Assembly: GCA_030426345.1 (NCBI GenBank)
Contig: JAUHYU010000001.1
Span: 62,001 to 126,000, forward strand
Source: Bacteroidia bacterium
GTDB lineage: Bacteria; Bacteroidota; Bacteroidia; Cytophagales; Cyclobacteriaceae
DNA: 64,000 bases
Direction: 5' to 3'
The notes beneath the pieces were generated by a model, which worked only from the letters and a program-made list of their open reading frames with translations, was not told the origin of the DNA and did not search any database. Below, piece after piece: positions 33,602 to 42,548 of this stretch. A program made the position numbers and the translations under genes. Each line of letters begins with the position of its first letter. Positions within the stretch are counted from its first letter, which is position 1.

Positions 33602-33625
33602 AAAAAAGTATCATAAATCCATGAC
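33602..33625 (+). repeat. Interspersed intergenic motif, copy 8 (supplies a start codon)
   Basis: AAAAAAGTATCATAAATCC then ATGACG. The copy is diverged, but length and spacing match. Its terminal ATG (33621-33623) is the start codon of the YdeI-like gene, 13 bp after the stop of the GHL10-like gene. Confidence 0.45.
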
Positions 33626-34152
33626 GACTTTCACAACAACCCTCCAAGATTTTGACACTAAACTATGGCGACATCATTTTCCTGTTCCAACTGAAATCGC
33701 CAATCAATTTATTAATGGCAACAATCGCAGGGAAATCTGCATAATCAATCAACAAATCAGGCTTCAATGTGCCTTGATACCCTATACTGATGGATATTTT
33801 ATATTGATTAATAAACCTTTGGTTGAACGACATCAACTGAAGGTTGGCATGGAGGTAAATATTTCCATAGAAAAGGACAGTTCTGAGCATGGCCATGAAG
33901 TTCCTGAGTCGTTCAGCATGCTTTTGGATCAGGATGAAGCAGGTAAAAAGTATTTTGATCAACTGACACCGGGAAAGAAAAGAAGTCTGATTTTTTTTTG
34001 TGGCAAAAGTCAAAAACATCGACAGCCAATTGAACAAAGGGTTGGCAATTATAGACCACCTCAAACAAGAAGAGGGCATACTGGATTTTAAAAAATTGAA
34101 TGAAGTAATCAAATCTTATAATCAGCGATCAAAACTTAAAAATAATATTTAG
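33621..34152 (+). pseudogene. YdeI/OmpD-associated-like protein with homopolymer frameshift
   Basis: The first frame (ATG 33621) encodes a DUF1905-type beta barrel: 'MTTFTTTLQDFDTKLWRHHF', 'ALIPYTDGYFILINKP' and a linker 'KKYFDQLTPGKKRSLIFF'. It then hits a run of nine T (33991-33999). After this run the original frame turns into unlikely sequence and stops at 34091. The next frame continues as VAKVKNIDSQLNKGLAIIDH with the rest of a YdeI C-terminal helical domain, ending at TAG 34150-34152. Eight T would restore one protein of about 177 aa. It could be a real inactivation, phase-variable slippage or a read error. Family members are bacteriocin-protection or uncharacterised YdeI-like proteins. 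Confidence 0.7.
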
Positions 34153-34205
34153 ATTTGCATAATAAATTGAATTAAGCGCTTCACAACCCTTTAATCTTTT
34201 TTGCA

Positions 34206-34922
34206 TTGATCAATTCGGAAATTTTACTTTTATGTTGGACAGCAGCCTCGATTGGGCTGATACATACTGCTCTCGGCCCGGATCATTATTTACCATTTAT
34301 AATGATGGGGAAAGTGCGAAAATGGTCAATGAGTAGAACAATGTGGATAACTTTCCTATGTGGTATTGGGCACGTAATGAGTTCTGTGGTACTGGGATTG
34401 CTTGGTGTTTATCTCGGTGCAGAGGTCATGAAGTTGGAAGCTCTTGAGACCTATCGGGGAACACTTGCCGCATGGCTTTTGATAGGTTTTGGATTCGCTT
34501 ATTTCGTTTGGGGCATCCATCGTGCGCTGAAAAACAAAACCCACAGCCACTTACATGCTCATGACAACGGAATTGTCCATGATCATCCTCACAAACATAC
34601 CTCGGATCATGCACATGTTCATGATAAGAAGGTCGGGAAAGAACTCACGCCATGGATTTTATTCACTATTTTTGTACTCGGGCCATGCGAGCCTCTAATA
34701 CCTTTATTGATGTACCCAGCGGCTAAAAGCAGCATTACAGGCATGTTTTTGGTGGTAGGCATATTCGCCATTGCGACCCTTGCTACCATGATGACCATCG
34801 TTTGGTTTTCCTCCTGGGGCATCGGATTTGCCAAACTGGGAAAGCTCGAAAGGTTTACTCACGCCATTGCCGGGGGTACTATCTGCTTTTCAGGATTGGC
34901 AATTATGTTTTTGGGATTGTAA
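34206..34922 (+). CDS. His-rich metal transporter-like membrane protein (UreH/TauE-SafE type)
   Basis: 238 aa from TTG 34206, with six predicted transmembrane helices. Helix 1 contains 'GLIHTALGPDHYLPF', a histidine-aspartate-histidine pattern close to that of nickel/cobalt permeases and UreH. Between helices 3 and 4 is a loop with ten histidines in about 30 residues ('HSHLHAHDNGIVHDHPHKH'), a typical metal-binding stretch. 'FVLGPCEPLIPLLMYP' in helix 4 resembles the second conserved half. It probably moves a divalent metal. The product could also be annotated as a sulfite exporter because the folds are related. It is a lone gene convergent with the PUL end. Confidence 0.75.
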   Translation: MINSEILLLCWTAASIGLIHTALGPDHYLPFIMMGKVRKWSMSRTMWITFLCGIGHVMSSVVLGLLGVYLGAEVMKLEALETYRGTLAAWLLIGFGFAYFVWGIHRALKNKTHSHLHAHDNGIVHDHPHKHTSDHAHVHDKKVGKELTPWILFTIFVLGPCEPLIPLLMYPAAKSSITGMFLVVGIFAIATLATMMTIVWFSSWGIGFAKLGKLERFTHAIAGGTICFSGLAIMFLGL

Positions 34923-35028
34923 GAAGATCAACAAAAGTATTTCCGCTTAGGCCACACCAATTCGTTTATTCATCCAGGCTTCCGATCAACCACTCTATCA
35001 CTCTACTTCAACATACTGGAGAACAAAA

Positions 35029-36663
35029 TCACTGGTCAATATAAACTTCAAGCCATGTTACAGCTTGTATTTCTTCATTTATATTCGTCACACTTATCAG
35101 GTTGTAGCCTTCTTTTACTGAATTTATATCAGCTTTAAACTGCATAACCCTGGCACCAGTCTCAGAAACATTCATAACAATATCCCAGATTTTAGTATTA
35201 TCGTATTCATAAGCGGGATCTCTTGGTAAATCCTCAATCTGGGAACAATTTTTATTATTCAATTTCACTTTCAGCTTGGCACTTTCAAATCCCTCTTTCG
35301 AGTCCAATCCAACTCGAATCACGAATTCTCCTTGTGCTGATTGAGTACCAGTGTATATTTTAAATATCTTTTCTTCTCCTTGAGGCAATGCTGGCGCATC
35401 CTTTCTTGATAATATGGTATCAGGATTAGTAAATGTGTAAACATGTTTTCTGGGGGCATTTAGCGAACTTTCAAGATTTCCAGCCTCTCTCAATATCGAT
35501 AGCTTATCATCCACCACCTCAATTTCACCATCCTCTTTAATAATTTTTTGCTTGTAACTCGGATCGAAATTATTGAAAAGATAAATAGCATCAGCACCAC
35601 GACTGTATGATGCGACAGTGAAACCACACATAGACTCCGCGCTACTTTTCATGGATTTTAAATACTTATTCTCCGCAATCTTGTAGGCAAAGTCGGCACC
35701 CGGTGCAAGAGTATAATCAGGCTCTGGTCCTATTTCACTTTTCCAGAGCTCTACAGGAATATCAAAATTGGTTGGAACATACCAATTTGTTGGCACAAGA
35801 ACATCCACTAATCCATCCTTGACCCAAGCCGCTCCATCTAGTCCAAAACGCCTTCCAACTGCCGGAGTTGACGGAACACGTACCGCTACTTGGATCGAAT
35901 GACCACGCTTTGAAGCTACTTGCTCAGTGATTTGTCGAACCTCCTTCATGAATTCATTGATTAAGTTAATGCCTTCAGCCGCTTCATTTTCTTTGAAGAT
36001 AGTATGTGTCCGCATCCAATCAAGTTCAATACCATCAACATCATACTTCTCAAGTGCCTCCTCAATAAATGCTATATAATAATCTCGAACATCTTTATTA
36101 GAATAATCAAACATACCACTGGGAGATAATCGAAGTTCGGGATGATCAAGCCATAGTTGGTTTATCTTAGTCGAATCAGTAAAATAATGGTGGTCATTCA
36201 TCCTGAAAGAAATCCATGGAGAAATACCTCTTTTCCTTGAATGATTAAGGCTCACATCATATACATCAATGCCCATTTTATAAATCTTCCAATGATTTAA
36301 TGGCCATCCTGTTATCGCAGAATCTGGATTATCTAGATTCCAAAATGATTCCATTATTTTGCTGTCGTAACAAGCCCGTTGGTAATTAACATTAAAAAGC
36401 AAGGTAGATACCTGTGTGTTTGCATATACATCAATGTAGTCTTCAATTGCCCTTATGGCATTTTCTTTACTGATGGTATCAATATCCTCCCACTCAGGTT
36501 TCTCAATAATAGCATCTGCTGCAATATTTAGAATCAATCCTTCTATTTTATTATAACCATCTTGTTTTTCTAAATAGTTATCACACGACACAAAAACAAT
36601 CAAAAAAAAACAAAACACAAGAGTGTATAACTTATAAATTGAATGTGAAATTTTTACTTGCAT
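35029..36663 (-). CDS. Family-10-like TIM-barrel lipoprotein at the distal end of the PUL
   Basis: 544 aa with lipobox in 'FFLIVFVSC' (Cys about 27). A TIM barrel spans about residues 45-400 ('YDVDGIELDWMRTH' near 212, 'DVLVPTNWYVPTN' near 290), the same GHL10-style 'DGIxLD' strand seen at 32468. A C-terminal beta-sandwich of about 110 residues follows ('EGYNLISVTNINEEIQAV'), perhaps carbohydrate binding. It likely cleaves or binds a uronate- or hexose-containing oligosaccharide; the substrate is not readable. It lies 175 bp from the fucosidase gene upstream, with a possible but weak promoter box (TAACTTTC on the minus strand near 36732), so it may have a separate transcript. Confidence 0.7.
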   Translation of the reverse strand: MQVKISHSIYKLYTLVFCFFLIVFVSCDNYLEKQDGYNKIEGLILNIAADAIIEKPEWEDIDTISKENAIRAIEDYIDVYANTQVSTLLFNVNYQRACYDSKIMESFWNLDNPDSAITGWPLNHWKIYKMGIDVYDVSLNHSRKRGISPWISFRMNDHHYFTDSTKINQLWLDHPELRLSPSGMFDYSNKDVRDYYIAFIEEALEKYDVDGIELDWMRTHTIFKENEAAEGINLINEFMKEVRQITEQVASKRGHSIQVAVRVPSTPAVGRRFGLDGAAWVKDGLVDVLVPTNWYVPTNFDIPVELWKSEIGPEPDYTLAPGADFAYKIAENKYLKSMKSSAESMCGFTVASYSRGADAIYLFNNFDPSYKQKIIKEDGEIEVVDDKLSILREAGNLESSLNAPRKHVYTFTNPDTILSRKDAPALPQGEEKIFKIYTGTQSAQGEFVIRVGLDSKEGFESAKLKVKLNNKNCSQIEDLPRDPAYEYDNTKIWDIVMNVSETGARVMQFKADINSVKEGYNLISVTNINEEIQAVTWLEVYIDQ

Positions 36664-36837
36664 AATTTATTAGTCTAGATCTGCTACATAACATCTATCA
36701 ATGATCAATTTTATAGTTTTCAATTCAGATAAAACGAAAGTTAGTGGGTATAAATCAATTGCCAATTGTTGTTTAACTAACTGTCCGCTTTTTTGTAGTA
36801 TGCCTGGTTCATTCTAAATATTTGTCAAATTCTACAA

Positions 36838-38817
36838 CTAATACTTCAAGGCCTTCTTTATAGCCTTCTGAACCAGAGGTTCCATCACTTTAAAACCTTC
36901 TAGTGTTGGATGAACTCCATCTTTGCTATACTCCTTTTTCAATCCCTTCTGATCATTCACCATGGGCGAATAATAATCCAGATAAACAATGTCATGTTTT
37001 TCAGCGTAAGCTTTAATCAATTTGTTCAATTCAATGATTTTATCAGCCGGATAGATAGCAGGCCTCCACGAGTAGCGGTCAGCAGGCAGGGCTGAAGAGA
37101 GCACTACTTTGATGCCATTAGCCTGCGCCAATTCTACCATAGAAAAAATATTTCCAGCTGTGTTTTCGAGGGTCACCGGGCCATTGTTGGCGGCAATGTC
37201 ATTAGTCCCAGCTAATATCACCACGGCTTTAGGTTTCAGATCAATCACATCTGGCCTGAATCGAATCAGCATTTGAGCAGTGGTCTGACCACTGATTCCC
37301 CTTCCGATATAGGCGTTAGAACTAAAAAAATCAGGATCATTCCTAACCCATCCTTGTGTGATGGAATTGCCCATAAAAACAACTCGGTCTTCATTGGCAG
37401 AGGGCAACCCAACTTCAGCATTGGCTTTGTCATACCTGTGCAGATTTGCCCAGTCTTCTGATGGAATGGTTTCAATTTTTATGACGGTGGCGCTACTGTC
37501 GGGGGCCTCTTCGGGAAGAAGGATAATGTCGCCAGAGTCAGATGTCATGATTTCAAGTTCTTTGTCAGGTTCTACCAAAAGATACGCCTTAGTCACCTTT
37601 ACATCATTGCTAATCTGTATGCGGGAATCCTCTGGCCAATCAAATATATGAGCATAAAGCAATCCCTGTTTGGAAGTGAACCTGCCCCAATCTGGTCGAT
37701 CGTAGGGACTGGCCTTTGCTCCATAGATGGATTCACCATTGGCTTTTGTCCATTCTCCAATGGCGCGCAGGCGTTCCACACTTTCGGGTGGAAACAAACC
37801 TTCAGCGTCTGGCCCGACATTCAGTAAAAAATTACCACCCTTCGAAACAATATCTACCAAATTTTGAATCAACACTTTGCTACTCTTCCAATTGTGGTCT
37901 GATGGCTTGTAGCCCCAGGAACCATTCATCGTCATACAAGATTCCCAATCGCTGTCAATCCCTGTTGCGGGAATCTCTTGTTCCGGAGTTCCAAAATCCC
38001 CAGCAAAATCCCCCTCTTTATCCATGCCTTCCATGCCCATGCGACCCTTGTCCACACGGTTGTTCACAATGGTATTGGGCTGAAGATCCATGATATAATC
38101 ATACATTTCCTTTCCCATTTCAGTGGTATAATCAGGAATCCAATCACCATCGAACCATACGACACCGATATCACCGTAGTTTGTGAGCAATTCAGCAATC
38201 TGAGGTTTCAAATAGTTTTCAAAGTATTGAGGAAACTCAGGATTGAAAACTGACTGATCCTTCTGCCCCGCATTATAATTTGGGTATAATGGCGCCTGTG
38301 CCTGTGGGTGATGCCAATCTACGATAGAGTGATAAAAACAAAACTTAATACCTTCCTTTTTGCAAGCTTCAGCCAGTTCCTTCACAATATCTCGCTTAAA
38401 AGGCGTGGCATCCATAATGTCGTAATCTGTTACTTTAGAATCCCACAAACAAAAGCCATCATGGTGTTTTGAAGTGAGCACTATATATTTCATGCCGGCA
38501 TCTTTGGCCATGGCAACCCAATCGTCAGCATTAAATTTCTCAGGGTTGAACTGGGCCACAACTTCGTTTTCATAATCTTCTACAGTATAATCCAGCTTGT
38601 CCATGACCCATTCGGCCCCTCCTCTACAAATTTCTCCATTACGCTCACCACCCGGGATTGCGTATGCGCCCCAATGGATAAACATCCCGAATTTTGCATC
38701 CCGCCACCATGCCATTCGCTCGTCTTTGCTTGGTGGGTTTTGGTCTGTATCACTTTGAGCATAAGAAAAATCAAAGCAAATAATGACTACAAAGCAGCAT
38801 AAAAGTATCTTTTTCAT
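36838..38817 (-). CDS. Alpha-L-fucosidase (GH29) fused to SGNH/GDSL esterase
   Basis: 659 aa with signal peptide (1-20). Residues about 30-440 are GH29: 'WWRDAKFGMFIHWGAYAIPG', 'LTSKHHDGFCLWDS' near 114, and the nucleophile in VVWFDGDW (Asp about 223). From about 470 a second enzyme follows: an SGNH hydrolase with VVFMGNSITQGW (Ser about 485), 'VVILAGTNDIA' and 'DGVHPTLEGF' (Asp/His). The fusion combines removal of alpha-fucose with deacetylation, so it should act on O-acetylated fucosyl side chains. It is exported, consistent with periplasmic oligosaccharide processing. A DUF1961 gene fossil lies directly upstream of its start. Confidence 0.9.
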   Translation of the reverse strand: MKKILLCCFVVIICFDFSYAQSDTDQNPPSKDERMAWWRDAKFGMFIHWGAYAIPGGERNGEICRGGAEWVMDKLDYTVEDYENEVVAQFNPEKFNADDWVAMAKDAGMKYIVLTSKHHDGFCLWDSKVTDYDIMDATPFKRDIVKELAEACKKEGIKFCFYHSIVDWHHPQAQAPLYPNYNAGQKDQSVFNPEFPQYFENYLKPQIAELLTNYGDIGVVWFDGDWIPDYTTEMGKEMYDYIMDLQPNTIVNNRVDKGRMGMEGMDKEGDFAGDFGTPEQEIPATGIDSDWESCMTMNGSWGYKPSDHNWKSSKVLIQNLVDIVSKGGNFLLNVGPDAEGLFPPESVERLRAIGEWTKANGESIYGAKASPYDRPDWGRFTSKQGLLYAHIFDWPEDSRIQISNDVKVTKAYLLVEPDKELEIMTSDSGDIILLPEEAPDSSATVIKIETIPSEDWANLHRYDKANAEVGLPSANEDRVVFMGNSITQGWVRNDPDFFSSNAYIGRGISGQTTAQMLIRFRPDVIDLKPKAVVILAGTNDIAANNGPVTLENTAGNIFSMVELAQANGIKVVLSSALPADRYSWRPAIYPADKIIELNKLIKAYAEKHDIVYLDYYSPMVNDQKGLKKEYSKDGVHPTLEGFKVMEPLVQKAIKKALKY

Positions 38818-38839
38818 TTCTTTTTAAGTTTTTTGTATA

Positions 38840-38935
38840 AATTTTAGAATCACTATATCTGGCCGATCTGGTGTACATGTGCCTCACACGGATATAATCT
38901 ACTTCAGGATCATCATTCACTATTTCAATTTTCAT
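38840..38935 (-). pseudogene. Fossil of a DUF1961-like gene with an internal deletion
   Basis: On the minus strand this reads EIVNDDPEVDYIRVR joined directly to HMYTRSARYSDSKIY. In the intact gene at 41695-42546 the two segments (VNEDPDNDYIRVR and HMYTRSARYKDFKVW) are separated by 73 residues. The junction falls on CCT, which is present at both edges of the missing segment in the intact gene (41749-41751 and 41968-41970); the deletion equals 219 bp and keeps frame. The N-terminal half of the gene is also gone. The remaining frame starts at ATG 38935 and runs into the fucosidase start in another frame. Confidence 0.8.
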
Positions 38936-38951
38936 AAACCTTGTATCTTAA

Positions 38952-40445
38952 TTATTCTATGTTGTCAACAAGAAATGGTATTGCTGGCAATCCTTCAATA
39001 TTGAAAACATTTGTTACGCATCCTGCTTTCCAGGCATACCGAATGCTTAATGGCTGAGGAACACAATTACTTGACACGATGGCCTTGTTGTCTTCCAACC
39101 TGGCTTTTGCCGGGTAAAAAACGCCATCGTCCCCTGCAAGTTCAAACCACATTGCTTCACTACCAGTTGCTACTAAACCATTCTTGGCATGATCAAACTC
39201 AACTGTAACTTTATCGTTTTCGACAGCACATTTTTTATAAGTTGGCCCCGAATACTCGATATCTTTAAACCCATATGTTTTAGAGAGAGCGATATAAGCT
39301 AAGCGCTCTCCAATAGGTCTTTTCAGGTTAGGGTGAACATTTTCAGGATTACCTACATCCATAGTTCCTGCCATCCCTGAGTTTTTAAGTTTTAGTGTAC
39401 GATATTGTGCTTCGCGTAAATATGGAGCATTAAGGCTTTTGTCTACACCAAATTTCATGGGATAATCATAAGCTGGAATTTGAACAAAATAGAAAGGAAA
39501 ATCACCTTGCCCCCATGCCATGCGCCACGAAGTAATTAAGTTTGAAAAAAGCGCCTCATATTCATTGGGCCACTCCATGTTCCCTTCACCCTGATACCAA
39601 ATAACACCTTTTATTCCGTAAGGTATAATAGGCTGAACTTTGTCTTTGTACAAAATACCACGCTGATGGTGATAACGAGGAATTGAATAAACCGAACGTG
39701 GAATCGATGGTTCTTCGCCTTTTTTACCGTTTGCTTCCCACTGAGCATATTCCGTATTATATCTAATTGAATCCTTTGTCTTGTAATCACTTAGCCACCC
39801 ATCCCAACGATCAACGGTCACTTTAAGTTCAGGGTCGTTTTGCATGGTTTCGAGCGGTATCCAAGCTTCAACCGGACTACCACTAACTGAAGCAGAAATC
39901 AAACCTATAGGTACATTTAGCTTTTGATAAATATTTAAACCAAAGTAAAAACCAACAGCCGAAAATTGTGATGCAATTTTATAGGTGCTTTCTTCCCATC
40001 CTGTACGAGGGTCAGAATATAAACGAATCTGAGAATTGTTAGCGAGCAAAGAATCTTTTTCAACCCCCTTGCTACGGTAGAGCTTAAATGCCATATTTGA
40101 TTGACCGGAACAAAACCAAACTTCACCTGTTACCACATTCTTTAGAGTAACAGTATTATTACCACTTACAATCGTCAAATCATATGAACCGCTTCCTGCC
40201 TTTGGTGTTTTTATATAAGTTTCCCATTCACCTAAATCGTTAGCTGTGGCTTTTGCTATTCCGTTCCAGCTTGCATCAATTTTTACAGAAGCCCCCGCAT
40301 CAGCAGTTCCCCAGATTTTAACTTTTTGGTTTTGCTGCAACACCATATTATCTGAAAACATTCTGTCAAGCTTAAGCTGAGCATGTAAGTTCGATATTGT
40401 CAAAAATGCTATTAGCAGTATCGTTAGTTGTAGTCGAAAATTCAT
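38952..40445 (-). CDS. Sialate O-acetylesterase-like secreted esterase
   Basis: 497 aa with signal peptide (1-22, ending LHAQ). After an N-terminal beta domain ('DRMFSDNMVLQQNQKVKIWG') the SGNH-type catalytic core appears: 'EVWFCSGQSNMAF' (Ser about 115) and 'IKGVIWYQGEGN' near 280, both typical of sialate-O-acetylesterase (SASA) proteins. An Asp/His pair expected near 'DVGNPENVHPN' is present. In polysaccharide loci these enzymes remove O-acetyl groups from many sugars, not only sialic acid, so here it probably de-esterifies the target polymer. It lies 32 bp from the SGNH esterase gene upstream. Confidence 0.85.
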   Translation of the reverse strand: MNFRLQLTILLIAFLTISNLHAQLKLDRMFSDNMVLQQNQKVKIWGTADAGASVKIDASWNGIAKATANDLGEWETYIKTPKAGSGSYDLTIVSGNNTVTLKNVVTGEVWFCSGQSNMAFKLYRSKGVEKDSLLANNSQIRLYSDPRTGWEESTYKIASQFSAVGFYFGLNIYQKLNVPIGLISASVSGSPVEAWIPLETMQNDPELKVTVDRWDGWLSDYKTKDSIRYNTEYAQWEANGKKGEEPSIPRSVYSIPRYHHQRGILYKDKVQPIIPYGIKGVIWYQGEGNMEWPNEYEALFSNLITSWRMAWGQGDFPFYFVQIPAYDYPMKFGVDKSLNAPYLREAQYRTLKLKNSGMAGTMDVGNPENVHPNLKRPIGERLAYIALSKTYGFKDIEYSGPTYKKCAVENDKVTVEFDHAKNGLVATGSEAMWFELAGDDGVFYPAKARLEDNKAIVSSNCVPQPLSIRYAWKAGCVTNVFNIEGLPAIPFLVDNIE

Positions 40446-40477
40446 TTACAATATTTTAGGTCTACCATTGTACATAG

Positions 40478-41566
40478 CTATTTATCTTCCTCATTGTTGG
40501 TTAAGAATTCTTTCACAATACCATCTGCGAGTTTTCGGGCTCCTTGCTCATTCAAGTGTACCCTGTCATGCAAATCATCCTCAGAAGTTACATATTTTAG
40601 CCCATCCAAAAGGAAGAGATTATCATACTTTTTTTGGAGTCTCTCAACCGTTTCTTTTGTCCAACTTCGTAATGAGTCAATACCATTATCCGGATTCACT
40701 TTGCCAACCACGGTTGTGGTAAACGTCTGAGAAATGCAAATTATGTCGGCTTGCGGAAACTTGGAGCATAAGCTACTTACAAGGGATTCGTAGATAGGCA
40801 TAACATCTATCAGTGGATCTGCTTCATAGGTGACATCATTATACCCCCACAAAATAGAAATAAGGCGTGGGGATACATCCTCAAAATTCCTCAAAGTTTC
40901 TGTTGAGATTTCAGAACCACCTGTAGCTATATTAATATAATTGAACCCGAGGCAGTTAGCCACCAGATAAGGATATGTATCAACTGTGCCGGTTTGTCCG
41001 ACTCCATGAGTTATTGAATTGCCGACAGCAATATAAAGTGGCTTTTCTTCATTTGGTAAATCAAGTAGTATGTACCCCTTGGACAATTCTAAGCCCAAAA
41101 ATTTCACACCTGAAAAATGAGGAAGATAAACTTCCCATTTGCTGGAATCTTTAGCCGGATTGGCTATCGTAAATTCGAGATCTGAAATGAAGTCAAAGGT
41201 CTGGATTCCGTCCTTAAAAACCGTAAACCTTCTCTTTCTGTTCTGACTGTTCTCTAATTTGGCAAATTTCAGCTTAATTAAAGGACTATTGGTTTTGAAA
41301 CTAAGGCTAATTCCTGGCTGAGTCCTTGCTCTAGTCACTTCAATAGTACCATCGAATCCATTATTAAAGAACTCTTCGGTATAACGATGCAGCTCAGCCT
41401 CCTTATCCGTTATTCGAGCATTGAGCACACCATTGAAGTGTATTCTGCCATCATTCGGCTTAATATGTGTACTTATCCCAAAACTGGATTGCTCCTCCTG
41501 GCCGAGGACACTACGTGTTAAAAAGCAAAACAAAACGAACAGGCTTGTGACATTCAATACTTTCAT
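40478..41566 (-). CDS. SGNH/GDSL esterase with N-terminal CE2-like domain
   Basis: 362 aa with a signal peptide (1-22). A jelly-roll N-terminal half ('GISLSFKTNSPLIKLKF') resembles CE2 acetylxylan-esterase accessory domains. The SGNH core has LYIAVGNSITHGVGQ (Ser about 180, 'GNS' variant of GDS), 'ISILWGYNDV' in the Asn block position and 'DRVHLNEQGARKLAD' (Asp/His). It probably deacetylates the same polymer as its two esterase neighbours; three carbohydrate esterases in a row imply a heavily acetylated substrate. It ends 32 bp before the SASA-like gene; the 128-bp gap towards the DUF1961-like gene contains only a small hairpin (GCATAA-CAAT-TTATGC, 41638-41653). Confidence 0.8.
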   Translation of the reverse strand: MKVLNVTSLFVLFCFLTRSVLGQEEQSSFGISTHIKPNDGRIHFNGVLNARITDKEAELHRYTEEFFNNGFDGTIEVTRARTQPGISLSFKTNSPLIKLKFAKLENSQNRKRRFTVFKDGIQTFDFISDLEFTIANPAKDSSKWEVYLPHFSGVKFLGLELSKGYILLDLPNEEKPLYIAVGNSITHGVGQTGTVDTYPYLVANCLGFNYINIATGGSEISTETLRNFEDVSPRLISILWGYNDVTYEADPLIDVMPIYESLVSSLCSKFPQADIICISQTFTTTVVGKVNPDNGIDSLRSWTKETVERLQKKYDNLFLLDGLKYVTSEDDLHDRVHLNEQGARKLADGIVKEFLTNNEEDK

Positions 41567-41694
41567 AAATCGTTAATTTCTGGCTCTAAATAATGATGCA
41601 GGTAACCCTTCTTTATTTTATAACTTGGCTAAGTTTTGCATAACAATTTATGCCTATTCATTTTTTCAATTCAGATTATAATTTCGCAATACTC

Positions 41695-42546
41695 TCATTT
41701 AATCCAGACTTTAAAATCCTTATATCTGGCTGATCTGGTGTACATGTGCCTTAAGCCAATTCTACCTTCTGTTATCGGATCAAAAGCCGTCAAAATCCAT
41801 GAATATTGCTTTATCTCCCCTGCCCCTTCTACCGAAAGGAAAAGTTCTGAACTCGTTTTAATCCAGGTTATTTTATAAGTCACATTGGGCAGAAACAATC
41901 CCGTATTGAAAAACGCCGGAGGAATCTCCGTGTCTTTGAACTTGAGAGATGCCGTGGCAGGATACCTCCTCACACGGATATAATCATTATCAGGATCTTC
42001 ATTGACTGTAGGAAATGCGGCATAACTAATATGAATTGCTTTCATATAATTATAGTACTTGCTCATTGTTGGCACCTGCCTGAAATCATTCCATTTTGAT
42101 ATGTCTATGTCAAATGAGTCCTTCCCAATCCCCGTAGCTTGGATGTACAAAATATTGACATTGATCGCTTGAGTATCAGTGCGTGTATAATTGTATTCTA
42201 TCTTCACGTCTCCTGCAAAAGACTCTTTCGTCCATAGCACAGCATGGTGGGCATTATCCCTGTTCACAGGACCGGCACTAAAATTCATTCCTTTTTCAGA
42301 ATGCTCAATAGTAGCCTTTTGCCCATCCAGGAACCAATTATTCCTCCAGTCTTCAGTGCATGGATCAGAAAACTGAAGTTGCCAATCTGGTGATTCATTT
42401 ACCTTATTAAAGTTGTCTTGTGCCTCTACTGTCCCGACAATCACCATAAGAAAGAACAACATCCCAATTATAACCTGAGTCTTATTCAATACTTTATTGA
42501 CTAGAATGTCAATATTTTTCAATCCTCCCTTTTTTAGATACATCAT
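41695..42546 (-). CDS. DUF1961-like secreted protein
   Basis: 283 aa. The N-terminus is a long leader with a hydrophobic core near residues 24-42 ('VIIGMLFFLMVIVGTVEA'); the true start may be the ATG at residue 29 (42462), giving a cleaner signal peptide. The mature part is a beta-sandwich with 'LQFSDPCTEDWRNNWFLDG' and the C-terminal 'GRIGLRHMYTRSARYKDFKVW', resembling DUF1961 proteins found in uronate-polymer loci. Role unknown, perhaps a lyase accessory or a binding protein. It begins 2 bp after the heparinase-type lyase stop. A deleted relative of this gene survives at 38840. Confidence 0.7.
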   Translation of the reverse strand: MMYLKKGGLKNIDILVNKVLNKTQVIIGMLFFLMVIVGTVEAQDNFNKVNESPDWQLQFSDPCTEDWRNNWFLDGQKATIEHSEKGMNFSAGPVNRDNAHHAVLWTKESFAGDVKIEYNYTRTDTQAINVNILYIQATGIGKDSFDIDISKWNDFRQVPTMSKYYNYMKAIHISYAAFPTVNEDPDNDYIRVRRYPATASLKFKDTEIPPAFFNTGLFLPNVTYKITWIKTSSELFLSVEGAGEIKQYSWILTAFDPITEGRIGLRHMYTRSARYKDFKVWIK

Positions 42547-42548
42547 TT

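Noticed and set aside
41783-41806. Match to the motif inside the DUF1961-like gene (AAAAGCCGTCAAAATCCATG)
   Set aside because: It lies in a coding strand (SWILTAFDP) that is in frame and looks conserved; it could be chance. Kept out of the repeat list.
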